Below are positions 10,723 to 22,200 of a stretch of 64,000 nucleotides of DNA, piece after piece. Origin of the DNA: Hyphodiscus hymeniophilus (taxonomy: Eukaryota > Ascomycota > Leotiomycetes > Helotiales > Hyphodiscaceae); NCBI GenBank assembly GCA_016508695.1, contig VNKQ01000004.1, positions 1,736,001-1,800,000 on the forward strand. The letters are read 5' to 3'. Positions within the stretch are counted from its first letter, which is position 1; each line of letters starts with the position of its first letter. The position numbers and the translations under genes were made by a program. The notes below the pieces were generated by a model. It did not search any database and was not told where the DNA came from. It worked only from the letters and a program-made list of their open reading frames with translations.

Positions 10723-12608
10723 ATGCCAGGAGCCGCGGAATGGAAAAAGCGCTCCATCTACCAGGTCCTCACAGACCGATTCGCAAAATCTGGTCCTATC
10801 GTACCAGAAACGAAAATCGATATGTCTTCTCGGCCCTACTGTGGAGGAACATGGCGAGGTATTATTGAGAAGCTGGATTATATCCAGGGAATGGGCTTTG
10901 ATGCCGTCTGGATCTCGCCTGTGAGCCGAGCTTTCGACCTCTGACAGGGATCTTTGTTTACTTTTGATACATAGGTTACCAAGAATATCGAGGAAGAGAC
11001 CTTTTGGGGGACTGCTTATCATGGGTGCTGGCAAGAGGATATGTATTCTGTTAATCCGCATTTTGGAACTGCGGAAGATTTGAGAGCGTTGTCTGATGCC
11101 TTGCATGCAAGAGATAGTATGTAGTTCCTCTGAATGTCTTTCAGGAGTTCGCTGTCGAGTTTTCAACCTTCGAGTTATGGCAGATAGTTGAATGGACATG
11201 GTCTAAGAGGTATAAGTTGCTGATTCGGTAATAGTGTATTTGATGGTCGATGTCGTTGTCAATCACATGGCTTCGACATCCAACGTAGATTACTCCCGCT
11301 ACATTCCATTCAACGACTCTTCCTACTATCACCCTAAAAAGTTCATCACCGATTACAACGATCAAAAACTTGTAGAAGAGGGCTGGATTGGCGACGGCAA
11401 AGTCCCTCTGCCCGATCTCGATACGGAAAATCCTACAGTCGCTCATACTCTGTACGCATGGGTTGATGCCCTGGTCAAAAGCTTCAATATTGACGGTCTG
11501 AGAATCGACACGGTAAAGCACGTACCCAAAGAATTTTGGCCCGGTTTTGTAAGAGCCGCAGGTGTCTGGTGTGTTGGAGAGATGCTTCACGGCGATCCAA
11601 ACTTTCTGGGTTCTTACCAGCCTTACGTCGGAGGGCTTTTGGACTACGCAACTTACTATCCGCTCCAGAGGGCCTTCAAAAGTCGCGGTGGAAGTATGTA
11701 CGAGATCACAAATCTGCTACGGCCACATTATCGTGAGAAGTTCAAAGATACTCAGCAACTGGCTACGTTTATTGAGTCCCACGATATGCCACGATTCCCA
11801 AAGATAGTATCATCGGACGTTGCGGTTGTGGAAAACGCGCTGGCTTGGACTTTCCTCACCGATGGAATACCATTGATATATGTGAGTACATTCCGGATAG
11901 TGCCTTCTTTTTCCTTGAGTTGATATGCAGATATCTCGAATGCTAAACGTCCAACAGTATGGGTGTGAACAGTATTTCATAGGGCCTCCAGATATGACCG
12001 AAAATGATGACCAAAGCGCACGACAGGTGATGTGGGATTCAGGCTACAAGCTTACCCTACTCTACCATTACCTCGCCCTCTTGAATCAGGTACGAAAGCT
12101 GAGCTGGAACGCTGGATTCGGAACAAATCTGGCGACGGCAGTTCACACAGACACCAACATCGCAGCAATTCGAAAAGGCCCTCTGCTCATGTGCCTCTCC
12201 AATGAAGGTTCGAAATCACCATCAAGGAAAGTCTTCCTGCACACGACATTCCCCAACGGTACCGTACTCGTGGACGTTCTCACGGGCCAGAGCATCGCTG
12301 TCAAACACTGGACTACGATTATTCTCATTGCTGGAGAACCCCAAATATATCTCCCGCACTCGCTCGCGACCCAAGTATGCTCTGAGATCATACCGCCTCC
12401 TCCGCCTACCAATGTTGTCGCAAAGATGTTCCATCGTCTCTTTCCTGCCAACCCACACAGCGGGGTGACGTCCTGGTCAAATGGAACCCCTGTGAATACG
12501 CAGGATATCCTCAAGCCATCTCTTATAGATGTCTCTTCAGGAACGATCTTACAGCCATCTCCTGACAGCCTCTCGTCTCCTTACTCAATATTCCACAAGA
12601 CCGCTTGA
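10723..12608 (+). CDS. GH13 alpha-amylase, no visible signal peptide
   Basis: Four exons (10723-10920, 10975-11116, 11235-11881, 11958-12608) give 545 residues. All introns have GT...AG ends and matching phases. The GH13 signature regions are complete: DVVVNH at 119-124, GLRIDTVKH with the nucleophile Asp205, GEMLHGD with the acid/base Glu229, and ESHD with Asp297. These resemble Taka-amylase-type GH13_1 enzymes, which hydrolyse internal alpha-1,4 bonds of starch or glycogen. The first residues (AAEWKKRSIYQVLTDRF) align with the start of mature secreted amylases, so the secretion signal is absent or lies on an exon I could not find. A low-complexity tail of about 90 residues (PPPPP, Ser/Pro-rich) follows the C domain. 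No starch-binding domain is seen. Confidence 0.88.
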
Positions 12609-13281
12609 TCATCGGTCTGCGCGACCCCGACGAATAGAGTAAGAATCTCCCCAGATACTCTGGGGCAACAAAAGAAACGTTGATTGTTATCTTGGGCTAC
12701 CATCAAAATGACTGATGCGATCCCCAGAGAAGCCAGCTCTAGCAAAGAAAGAATTTGCTGCGCGGCGGGCGCCCCTTCGTCGAAAATGCTGGCACGCTTG
12801 AGACAGCAAACGAGCAGCAAACTTTCTTCCAACAGTGCTTCCCAACGTCAATTCGAATGCCGGTGAGGAATGCAGCAAGTCACACGACGACATGAGGTTG
12901 TAGCGTCAGCCAGAAATGAAGACTGTATCTCGGAACACAACCGTCCGGCTAAGTTTCCCAGCCAAGGAAACACGCCCCAGTTCCAACAGCGTCATTCGTC
13001 ACTGGAGGTGCCGGATTTTTGACGTTTTTACTGCCACCCAAAACACAAGCGATTACGGAACCGATGTAAGAGGGACATGACATGAAAAGAGTCATTTCAT
13101 CAAACAGCTTCCCTTCCTTTCCATCTCTCAATTAGACATATATTAGACTGGTCTTTAATTATCTGTCCCTTCATCTTCTCATTTGGAGCATATTCAGAGC
13201 ATCAAGACTTGTTCATCTCACATCCCACTAATTGGTACATATCATATCGCATCGCAATCTACCCCACCACCGCCTTCCAAC
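12609..13281. other. Intergenic, no gene seen
   Basis: This 673-bp spacer lies between two plus-strand genes. Short frames on both strands lack family resemblance. The right part is the presumed promoter of the histidine-phosphatase gene. Confidence 0.4.
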
Positions 13282-14061
13282 ATGGGCAAAACGACAATCC
13301 ACTGTGTTCGACACGCACAAGGTTATCATAACCTGAACGAAGCCAATCACCAAATTCACGATCCAGACCTCACCACGCTCGGCGAGCAGCAGTGTGCCAC
13401 CCTCTCGCAGACCTTCCCCTACCACTCGAAAGTCACCCACCTAGTCGCGTCTCCCCTGCGACGAACGCTCTACACCTGCCTCCTATCCTTCCCCGCCGAA
13501 GTGCAAGCAGGCCTGAAAGTTGCAGCGTTGCCAGAACTACAAGAGACGAGTGACCTACCCTGCGATACTGGCTCCGAACCGAGCGTCCTGGCTGCCGAAT
13601 TCGCCAGCGGAAAATTTGCGGGAAGCGTAGATCTGGAGCTGGTGAAGGAGGGCTGGAACAACAAGCAAGGCCGCTGGTCACCTGCCGGCTCTGCGATTGA
13701 AGCTCGAGCGAGAGACGCAAGGATCTGGCTTCGCAATCTCGCACAATCTACAGGAGGCGACGCAGATATTGCCGTTGTCACGCACGGTGGCTATCTCCAT
13801 TATTTCACCGAGGATTGGGAAGGGAACGAGAAGTTTACTGGAACTGGATGGGCGAATACAGAGTTTAGGAGTTATGAATTCTTGAGTGCGACTGACGAGG
13901 CGGCGAGTTTGGTGGAGACACGGGAGAGTAGGGAGAGGAGGAAGGGGACGGAGAAGCCGCTGAGTGCTGATGAGCAGCGGGAATTGAAGGCCGCAGCCGA
14001 GCGAGAATGGCGAGACAGCGGATTCCAGAGTGGCAGTGGTGCTGAGAACGCGAAACTGTAA
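13282..14061 (+). CDS. Histidine phosphatase / phosphoglycerate-mutase-like protein
   Basis: A single exon encodes 259 residues. The start is the ATG at 13282, just before the first beta strand. The histidine-phosphatase signature is VRHAQG with the phosphate-accepting His11. The other expected residues are Arg in ASPLRRT (about 60), Glu in PELQETSD (about 88) and His168 in VVTHGG. Members transfer or remove phosphate through a phospho-histidine intermediate; fungal relatives of this size are mostly uncharacterised. The substrate cannot be read from sequence, and a glycolytic role is not implied. The C-terminal 60 residues are charged and probably helical or disordered. Confidence 0.85.
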   Translation: MGKTTIHCVRHAQGYHNLNEANHQIHDPDLTTLGEQQCATLSQTFPYHSKVTHLVASPLRRTLYTCLLSFPAEVQAGLKVAALPELQETSDLPCDTGSEPSVLAAEFASGKFAGSVDLELVKEGWNNKQGRWSPAGSAIEARARDARIWLRNLAQSTGGDADIAVVTHGGYLHYFTEDWEGNEKFTGTGWANTEFRSYEFLSATDEAASLVETRESRERRKGTEKPLSADEQRELKAAAEREWRDSGFQSGSGAENAKL

Positions 14062-14901
14062 GCGTTCGAAACGGTTTGCGGACTTGTAGAGGCTGGGGAG
14101 GAGCGAAGATAAAGGTTCTTGTGGATGGATCCTGGGATGGGCGAGGCGTCATTTCTCCTTTTTTGTTTAGATGGATAGATAGAGGACAGAGGGCAGAGCA
14201 ACGCACATCTGGGGGACATAGACTCCAGAATTGGCCAGCATAGAGTCCTTAGAGAATAGACTTGCATTAGACGTCCGATCATCGACCCGGGAAAATCGAT
14301 GGAATCATTTCTAATGGCGCAATCCATGTGAGGCTAGCAAGAAGCCTTGTGCTGAATGCCCTTCTTGCTCTCCACCAATACAAATTGGACGAGTACTGGA
14401 GGAAACGAAGCACGACATACTATACAGTCATGAATGCTCGTATAGAATAAGTGTACCAGGCTCTACTTGGTGTCCTTAGTCATTGACGAGGCTCCAGAAT
14501 GCAATACTAGCCCCAGATCAGGGGAGGGGCGCATGCAGGGCTGACAAACCCTCCCCATGCGGCGCATCGCCAGTATCTCGGCGAAGAAATTTTCTCGAAG
14601 AACACCACCCCGCGGAGATTCACACGAAACCTCATGAAACATTGAAGAGTAAGCTGCAATGAATAGTAATCTGCTTGTTTGCCAAGAATCTACAGCTAGT
14701 TCTGATATCATTCGTGTTGCTATTGACATGAGAGCGAATGACATGACAGCCAATGACATGAAAGCGAATGACATGAGAGCTCTTTGAGTTGATCTATAAG
14801 TATATGGGCAGTTCCAGCTGCAGTTCAATTTCATCCCCATCAGATCAACTTCCGCATACTTAACTCCCATAGTTCAAACAAAGACCAGAATAACTTTCAG
14901 A
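14062..14901. other. Intergenic with promoter minisatellite
   Basis: This 840-bp gap holds no supported gene. It contains a 15-bp tandem repeat (14725-14782) that ends about 120 bp before the next start codon, hence in the probable promoter or leader. Confidence 0.4.
14725..14782. repeat. Tandem repeat, 15 bp x 3.8
   Basis: Units read gacatgagagcgaat, gacatgacagccaat, gacatgaaagcgaat and then a partial gacatgagagct. The array lies 120 bp upstream of the hydrolase ATG at 14902. Confidence 0.85.
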
Positions 14902-15762
14902 ATGGCTAGCACAACATCCAATTACATCGCCGCAGATGGCCTGAACATCTTTTACCGCGAAGCAGGACCGAAGACAGCACCCACCCTCCTGCTGCTACAC
15001 GGCTTTCCATCCTCCTCCCATCAATATAGAAATCTCATTCCACTCCTCAGCCAGAAGTTTCATATAATTGCACCCGACCTACCAGGCTTCGGATTCACTG
15101 AAGTCCCCGACAACCGCCAATATACTTATACGTTTGAAAACCTGACGACGAGTCTAGAGGCATTCGTTGACGTTTTAAACCTCAAGAAATACTCTATTTA
15201 TATCTTTGACTACGGGGCACCGACGGGTTTGAGATTAGCACTACGCCGGCCTGAAGCTGTTCAGGCGATCATCACACAAAATGGAAATGCATACGAGGAT
15301 GGACTTGGGCCATTCTGGAAGCCTTTACAGACTTGGTGGGCTTCAGGAAGTGACGAAGATCGGGAAGGCATACGATCGGGTTTCCTCTCCTTCGAAGCTA
15401 CCAAATGGCAATACACAGTTGGAACCGAGAAGACTGTTGCTCCCGAAGCCTATCATCTCGATTTCACCCTGCTCGAACGTCCGGGCAACCAGGATGTCCA
15501 ACTGAGCCTCTTTTACGACTACCAAGACAACGTGAAGCTGTATCCGCAGTTCCATGAATACTTCGGAAAGTCCCAGGTCCCGGTCCTGGCTGTCTGGGGA
15601 AAGAACGATCCGATCTTTATCCCGGAGGGTGCGGAGGCTTTTAAGAGGGATGCCAAGGCGGAGATACATCTTTTGGATGCAGGGCATTTCGCGGTTGAGA
15701 CAGATACTGCCGAGATTGCGGAGTTGATGCTGAAGTTTTTGGTTAAAAATGGGATTGAATAG
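14902..15762 (+). CDS. Alpha/beta hydrolase, haloalkane dehalogenase/epoxide-hydrolase-like
   Basis: An intron-free gene of 286 residues starts at an ATG in good context (cagaATGg). HGFP at 33-36 gives the oxyanion turn, and IFDYGAPTG places Asp103 at the nucleophile elbow. Asp236 in WGKNDP and His262 in DAGHFAVE complete an Asp-His-Asp triad. An Asp nucleophile is characteristic of haloalkane dehalogenases and soluble epoxide hydrolases, which form a covalent ester intermediate. A cap domain lies at about residues 130-215. There is no signal peptide, so it is probably cytosolic. The natural substrate is unknown; detoxification or secondary metabolism is possible. Confidence 0.87.
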   Translation: MASTTSNYIAADGLNIFYREAGPKTAPTLLLLHGFPSSSHQYRNLIPLLSQKFHIIAPDLPGFGFTEVPDNRQYTYTFENLTTSLEAFVDVLNLKKYSIYIFDYGAPTGLRLALRRPEAVQAIITQNGNAYEDGLGPFWKPLQTWWASGSDEDREGIRSGFLSFEATKWQYTVGTEKTVAPEAYHLDFTLLERPGNQDVQLSLFYDYQDNVKLYPQFHEYFGKSQVPVLAVWGKNDPIFIPEGAEAFKRDAKAEIHLLDAGHFAVETDTAEIAELMLKFLVKNGIE

Positions 15763-16678
15763 CGATCATGTCTCGGGGTAGCAAGATACCTCCAAGGAAC
15801 CAGCTGATTATAGAACGTAGTCTAATTCCATAATGAAGTAGCATAATATATTACCCATTGAAATATTACAAAGTAACAAAAGTATTATGCGATTTCATGC
15901 CTCTAACGGATCTGAGTGTTCTAATTGGGATCTTTCCTAGTTTATATGTCATGTGGTCGAAACTTGAGACGATTTCTGGCGTCAGCTGACGACGACTCAT
16001 CTCTTCTTGATTTATCAACCTTTCTCGCACAACACCATCCCATTTGGCATCCCCAACACCAGACAGCCCACCGCCCAAATGACCAATGCAATAGCGGCGG
16101 GCTCTCCTCTAAGTGACGCGCAGAAAGAAGTTCAAAAGCCTTCGTTGCCAATTATGGTACCGCAGCCGGCACAGCTGCGAGGTGCACCGAGATGTCATTG
16201 ACATCGTCAAGTTCGCGAGAGATATCATCTGTTCACACGGTCAATTTACACGGTCTCGAACTAACTTCACCGATACTGCACCATATCTACTCGAGTCGAT
16301 AACGGTGCGTCACGCAATAAATTATCCCCACCACAGATACTCTCATTACTTTATTCCTGCTACCGATTTGCGCCATAGATTTGACAAAATGAGGTCTCAG
16401 GAGGAATTCGAACAAAGCTCTTCAGATTTGTGCTGCTCTTAAGTGGAAAGTTCCATTGAGCGACTTAAAGTTGTATTGAGCTACTACTTTGTCTTTTTTC
16501 TGACCGCAAAACATCCTGGTTGAGTCTCGATAAGTTATATACAAAGAATGAGAGATGTCCGATCCAATCTATGTACAGGGTCACTGGTCGATTATCTACA
16601 AAAGAATGTCTTCATCTCAAATCATTTTCTCCTACCATCCTCCTCTACTCCTTGCACCAATCTGTCCAAGCGGACCTT
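15763..16678. other. Intergenic, convergent genes, no gene seen
   Basis: This 916-bp gap lies between the plus-strand hydrolase and the minus-strand cellobiohydrolase. Only short unrelated frames are present. It presumably holds both 3' ends. Confidence 0.4.
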
Positions 16679-18388
16679 TTACAGGCACTGAGAGTAGTAA
16701 GGGTTGCTGTAAGTGCAAGTTGAGCCAGCAGCACAAACTGTTGGGCCAGTGTATCCGGTACCAGCACATTGGCCATACTTTGGCGAAGTTCCTCCTCCCG
16801 AGGGAGGTGTTGTGGAGGTTTTTGCTGAGGTGGTTGAAGTTGGCTTGACCGCGGTTGTTGAGCTCTTCACTGAGGTCACTGAAGAGGAGCCACCTGTGCC
16901 TGTGCCGCCGCCTCCGCCTCCCACAAGAGTCCCAGTGTAGGTGCTGTTGATGGGGCCCCACTTGATGTTGGAGTAGATGACGGAAGCGCCTGGGGAGTTC
17001 TTTTCGACATCGGTTGGGGCGCCTGAGCTGGGCGAACAAGCTCCTCGAGTAACACCTGGAGCACTGGGTGATGCGGTGGGTGGATAAGGAGCATCGAGCC
17101 ATAGCATATCAACCGCGTGGTCATCCCAAATAGACATTACGAGAACCATCCCGGTGCTCAAGGCCTTGCTCATTTGTGCGAGACCACCCTTGGTTTTAAA
17201 CTCGTTGGTATCACCGAAAACAGTCTTTTGAGCGGCGCAGAAGGAGTCGGTGATGGAGTTTCCAGTGACTCCGGCGATGTCCGAATCGGAGTTGGGGTAG
17301 ACTTTGCCGCCCTGGACATAGAATCTTTTGATCTCATTCAAGGTGCCAGTCGTAGTTCCATCCTTTGTTATTGTTAGACTCTGCGTCTAAAATGGATTCG
17401 ATCAACTTACGGTAGTGAGGAACTGGGTCACGACAGTGAAGGGCTTAGTGGTGTCGATTGTGTCAGATGGACCATAGAAGGTAGTGTTACCCATGCGGTA
17501 GGAGTTGAAATCACATCCATCAGCGTCGCAGAGAGATGAGTATCTGGCTCCAATGCCACAGTCGGTTCCGCTGCAGCGAGTCTGTTCGGTGACGGAGCAA
17601 GGATGTGGTGTGTAGGCTGCTGACATTTTGTTTGCCTCCCAGATATCCATCTCTGTACAGCATGTTCCGTACTCTCCAGTACCGGCATTGACATCAGTTG
17701 CGGAAGCATTCCATCCCACAGAATTGGCCTGAAGTCGTCAGTTGCACATTTTGGAAGCATCGAATGGTGAACATACCACTCCATCAATGAACTTGACGTC
17801 CTGGGGGCACTGAGCATCACAGTATCCAGTTCCATACTTGGCACCGGCCTTGTTGCCAGGCCATCTTGCAAGTCCTCCATCCGCGTCCATCTGCGAAAAA
17901 TACAGCGCGCCGTTCAGCCCGCAAGGAAGGTTGGACACATCCACGTCGAAGGTGAATTCTTGCCCAAGAACCTTCAAAATCTGATACTCCGTTGTGCTAC
18001 CAGCAGCCATCAAGTAAGTTCGGGATCCAACATTGACATTGGCCCCAGTCGTAACAAAGTCGAGCTTCAAGGCATTGCCGGTGGTCGTAATTCCGTACGT
18101 GCCGGAATAGTCAGCTCCATCCAATGCACAATTTGCCGCGCAAGTCACGCCATCAGGGCAGATAGTTGCATTCCAAGCATTACCAGTGTAGCAGTTAGTG
18201 TAGCCAGTGGTAGCGTGCAGCCATCTCCAGTTCGCATCAATGACAATGGATTGAGCCACAGTGGTGCATCCGCTTTTTGTGCAGGTGCTGACTGTCAAGG
18301 CAGGATGGACTTCCGCGGTGTTGGTGCCAACCTGCTGGGCGCGGGCGGCCACGAATAGCGAAGAGAGGGCAAGTGCTGCGGAGAGCAT
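16679..18388 (-). CDS. GH7 cellobiohydrolase with C-terminal CBM1
   Basis: Exons 18388-17777, 17728-17411 and 17362-16679 (minus strand) give 537 residues; both introns are 48 bp and fit in phase. The start MLSAALALSS opens a signal peptide cleaved near ARA|QQVG. The GH7 body carries the catalytic block TEMDIWEAN: Glu230 is the nucleophile, Asp232 the helper and Glu235 the acid/base. Many paired cysteines match the family. After the catalytic domain comes a Gly/Ser/Thr-rich linker, then a fungal CBM1 (YGQCAGTGYTGPTVC...) ending at the C terminus. The enzyme releases cellobiose processively from the reducing ends of cellulose, outside the cell. A TATA-like site and two GGCTAAA motifs lie upstream. 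The family call is certain. Confidence 0.96.
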
Positions 18389-18453
18389 GATGATGGTACT
18401 GAAGGTGATGAATAGGATGAGGAGGGAGAGGTCTGAAAGGGAATAATCGAGAG

Positions 18454-18460
18454 GTTTATA
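18454..18460 (-). promoter_or_regulatory. TATA-like box of the cellobiohydrolase gene
   Basis: TATAAAC on the minus strand lies about 66-72 bp before the ATG at 18388, within the range for fungal TATA elements with short leaders. Confidence 0.4.
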
Positions 18461-19074
18461 TGGAATCCTCACATCGCCAAGAGGTTTGTCTTTTGGTTTG
18501 CCACTCAAGCCTCGAAATGAAAAACCGAGTCTTTCGTCCTTCTTGGAGATGGAGGAGCTTCACAGTATGGGATTGCGGGGAGGTAGCCGGCGGAGTGAGA
18601 GCAGCCGGAATGGAGGCTGAAGCTGTTGACCTGACCCGATCGAGCTGATTGTATCAACTCCATGCACGTTCTCCTACCACATGCCGCTTCCTTAGGTATA
18701 ATATTAAGGTACCAGGCTCCATCGAAACATCTTTGCGGACAAACGTTCGGAGGGAGGCAGCCGTGTGGAGAAATGTAGGAACGACCATCCAACCATACTT
18801 TGAAGCAGTTGTAGGTAACGGATAAAGTAACCTTGCTTCACCATCGCCTGGACCACATCGTCAACTCTTTCAGGCTCCTCGTTACCTTAGTTTTCATTTC
18901 AGGCTGAAAATTAGGGAAAGCCAGTACCTTACACGACCGAGGATTTTGATTGGATTATTATATATTATCCTGCTTAAGCAGGTGATCTCAACTCTCGACC
19001 AACTGATCATCCGCACAGAAAAGCCCAAAATGATAACGAGGGCGTCGCTGAGATCCCTGCCAAATATTGCTCGC

Positions 19075-19081
19075 TTTAGCC
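19075..19081 (-). promoter_or_regulatory. Candidate XlnR/Xyr1 site (GGCTAAA)
   Basis: The minus strand reads GGCTAAA about 690 bp upstream of the cellobiohydrolase ATG. GGCTAA-type sites bind the (hemi)cellulase activator XlnR/Xyr1 in other ascomycetes. Function here is inferred. Confidence 0.3.
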
Positions 19082-19243
19082 TACAGGAAAGCCATCTTGA
19101 CCAACGATAGGAGCAGTGGCGGGCCTACCCCAGCGCCCTCCCCCGGAATTTGGCGTGTGGGGAAACCTAATTCCCATCTGCCGCATCCATCCACGAGACC
19201 TTCTAATCGAAACGGCAAACACTAAATTAACGACAGATGAATA

Positions 19244-19250
19244 GGCTAAA
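19244..19250 (+). promoter_or_regulatory. Second candidate XlnR/Xyr1 site (GGCTAAA)
   Basis: A second GGCTAAA lies on the plus strand, 163 bp further from the cellobiohydrolase gene and opposite in orientation to the first. Confidence 0.28.
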
Positions 19251-22200
19251 TCGGACCTCTGCGAAGACACCCCATAGTATCGACTCCTACCCATCCTGCG
19301 ACTATATTCGAGCTTCTTACTCCAAGCTGAAGTCGTACAAGACTGATGAGAAGTCAGAACTCTCACTATTCTTGGTGTTGTACTCGTAGATATGACAAAG
19401 CTCATCCGCTGGAGTCCACCTGGCATCATATCTGCTAGCTTTCATTGCAGGCTCTCCGGAGCCTCTTGTTCAGATCCCTCAACAAAACAACGCCATGCAC
19501 GGTACCAAAGTACCCATAATCCGGTTCAATAACAGGTACGGACCGTACAGCCGCACTCTGTATGCGATGTATCAGGTACGCATGACTATCGGGCCCGGAG
19601 AAACGATGCGGGGCAACCTGCATGTTTTCATCTATAGGACACAGGGGTAGCGAACCTCCATAGTACCTCTTGGCCTTAACTGCTTAGACCTTTTATTATC
19701 CCCTGCACATGATTGCAAAATGGTGAAAAGTGCCCTCCCAACTCGGTTCGAAACTAGTGACGTCCGTCTGTACCAATTTCTTCTGGGCAGAGCGAGGCCT
19801 AGCCCAGCGGGTGAAAAGACAGGAGACATTTCGTCCATCCTAAGGGTGCCATGGCCTGGAATATCGTTTTAACACACATTATTGCTACTTATTGCTGGCT
19901 ATCATCATGGATCCTCGGTACCCCCAATGTTCCGGAGATAGCCACATCCTACCACGCTTTTCTTTATATTCGCCTCTATCTATCGTTGTAGCACAGACTT
20001 AGAATGCAATATCACACTTCTGCCTATAATCCAACGAATCTTGCTAGGCTCTCAGGAGAGCGGTAGAACGGATGCTCAATACCTCGATCAGCTTGGCTTG
20101 GCCTCGCCTACTGTGCCATCAGAAGAACTGTATATCTGAAAATCCAGTTGGGTTTCGGCATCTACGGCTGATAGGTCAAAGGTCCTCATATATTTCATTT
20201 CTCGGTTGACTATATAGTTTCCTAGTCTGGAAGTTCTAGCCTCTTGTTTCGGCAGTGGCATCCGTATAGCGAAATTCAAAATGAAAGCGTACCTATTCGC
20301 TAACATTTCTGCTTTCGGAGAGTATTCAGGTACTGTAGGGTCAAATAAAGTTGTGACACGATGGTATTTTCGAAAGTTAGAGATTGCCACAAGAATCGCA
20401 GTAAACTCAGCCAAGATGACACCGGTACTGTGAGGTATTTACTCCTTGCGGCTGTATCATCCGAAGGCTGAAAAGAGGTGGGAGTTGATGTTCATCCCAT
20501 CTTTCGAAGCATGGTAGGATAATATTTCCAGATCAAAGAGGACCCTTACATAAGGTAGCTAGCGTTTGACACCAGGAACTCCCTCGCTTCACTTACAACA
20601 TGGCACCGGATCCGCCAAAGATTGAATGAGCATTACCAAGAACGTCTCTTGAAGCGCGGGTTCACCCATTGGGACTGCAAGATATGATGACAATTCTTCT
20701 TCATGTTTCAGGTTATTTACATCTCAGGGACAATACCAACACTCTCACCCCTCATATATCGCGCATCATCTGCGCATGAGAACCTATACATCGCCGGGAC
20801 CTTTCTCCCTACATACCGAGGAGTCAAGCCTTGATCGAGAAGTCTCGTCTAAGTGCACTCTCAAACCCCGATGCTAGGTCTATGATCTGCTGAGATCACG
20901 AATCATGTACTTGCGATCTTGACACGCTAGTCTACATGGTAGATCAGATTGCACTCATCGTCCCATAACAGAATACGGAATTCCTTGACGCCAATCCTTC
21001 GTCAGATGTGTATTTTTATATTGAACAACGCCGCTCCCCACCTTGTGACTTTGATTGTTGTTCTAGAGTTCCTCGAAAAAGGGACTTGTGAATTATCTGC
21101 AATGGAAGCCAATCTGGATTGCCCTCTTGGTGTTTTGGACCTGATCCTCAATCAGGCTTCGGTCGCTCCACCTGCAGATTGGGCTACATGATTTTGGGCA
21201 CACTCGCTGATCGAATCGGTGGTTACACCATCAGCCATCGAGGCACCTCTAATCTTCCGCTTCACCCGCCCCGGCCACATCACTCAGAAAGCCTCTAAGG
21301 CTCTTACTAAGGCAGAAGAACAACTTGAAGCGAAGAAAATCCCGAATCACCTTCACCCTCAAGTTACCTGCAATTATCAAAATTGTTGCCAAGGCTCCTG
21401 CTGAGGCAGTAGAATAAGCTGGTTTCATGATTTCATCATTGAAAGACTTCCAATCGATAACCCTCCGGCTCCTTTCAAGAGACCGCAAGCTTCATGAGTG
21501 GCGTCCATCTGATTAGTACTATCTCCTTTGCAACACGCACGCACCCAAAGCTTTTACTGATCGTCTGGACACAGAGCAACCCTGATAGCAGAGGCGACTC
21601 GCTTCAGGTTGTGGTTGTGGGGCTGATGAACACGCCAGAATACGCCTTTGATATAATAGAGCGTGGCCAGGAGTTCGTTGGAAGCTATGAGGTTGATAAC
21701 GGACAACGTCTACAGTATCGACAACCTTGCTGATGTCGACACTAGACGTGTCGACAATCGTCCTCAGACAATTCAGCTCCAAAACACCACAGTCGATCTC
21801 CATTCCGTTGAGATGTCTGGGCTCTGCGTCAATGCCCTTCGGCAATACCAACAACCTTCGAACGAAACTCCTGAGCAGAAGAAATGGATGAGAAAGTGGA
21901 TTGGTAAGTCGTACGACACAGAATGTAGATTTGAGTTTGATATGTGTGGCTAGGATTGGCCTTCATGCTGGCTTGCCTCCCCCTTTTCTCCTCCATGATC
22001 TTCAATTCACTTCATTTAATCGGTCGTCGCAAAAAGCCAAATCTGCTTACCCGCGTCCTCATCACTATTTTTAGCGATGCTGGTTTTGTCATCTGCAAAT
22101 GCTGGTTTTATGGATTAAGCTTGCAGTTTTGGAGTACCATGGTGAATGTATTGGAAGTTGGGCCTTCAACATGTGAAACTGACACCTCGTCCAGATAAGC

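Noticed and set aside
20088..20414. Minus-strand frame starting MAEFTAILVAI, resembling a P450 C-terminal helix
   Set aside because: No heme loop, K-helix or other P450 motif could be found around it, so the resemblance is too short.
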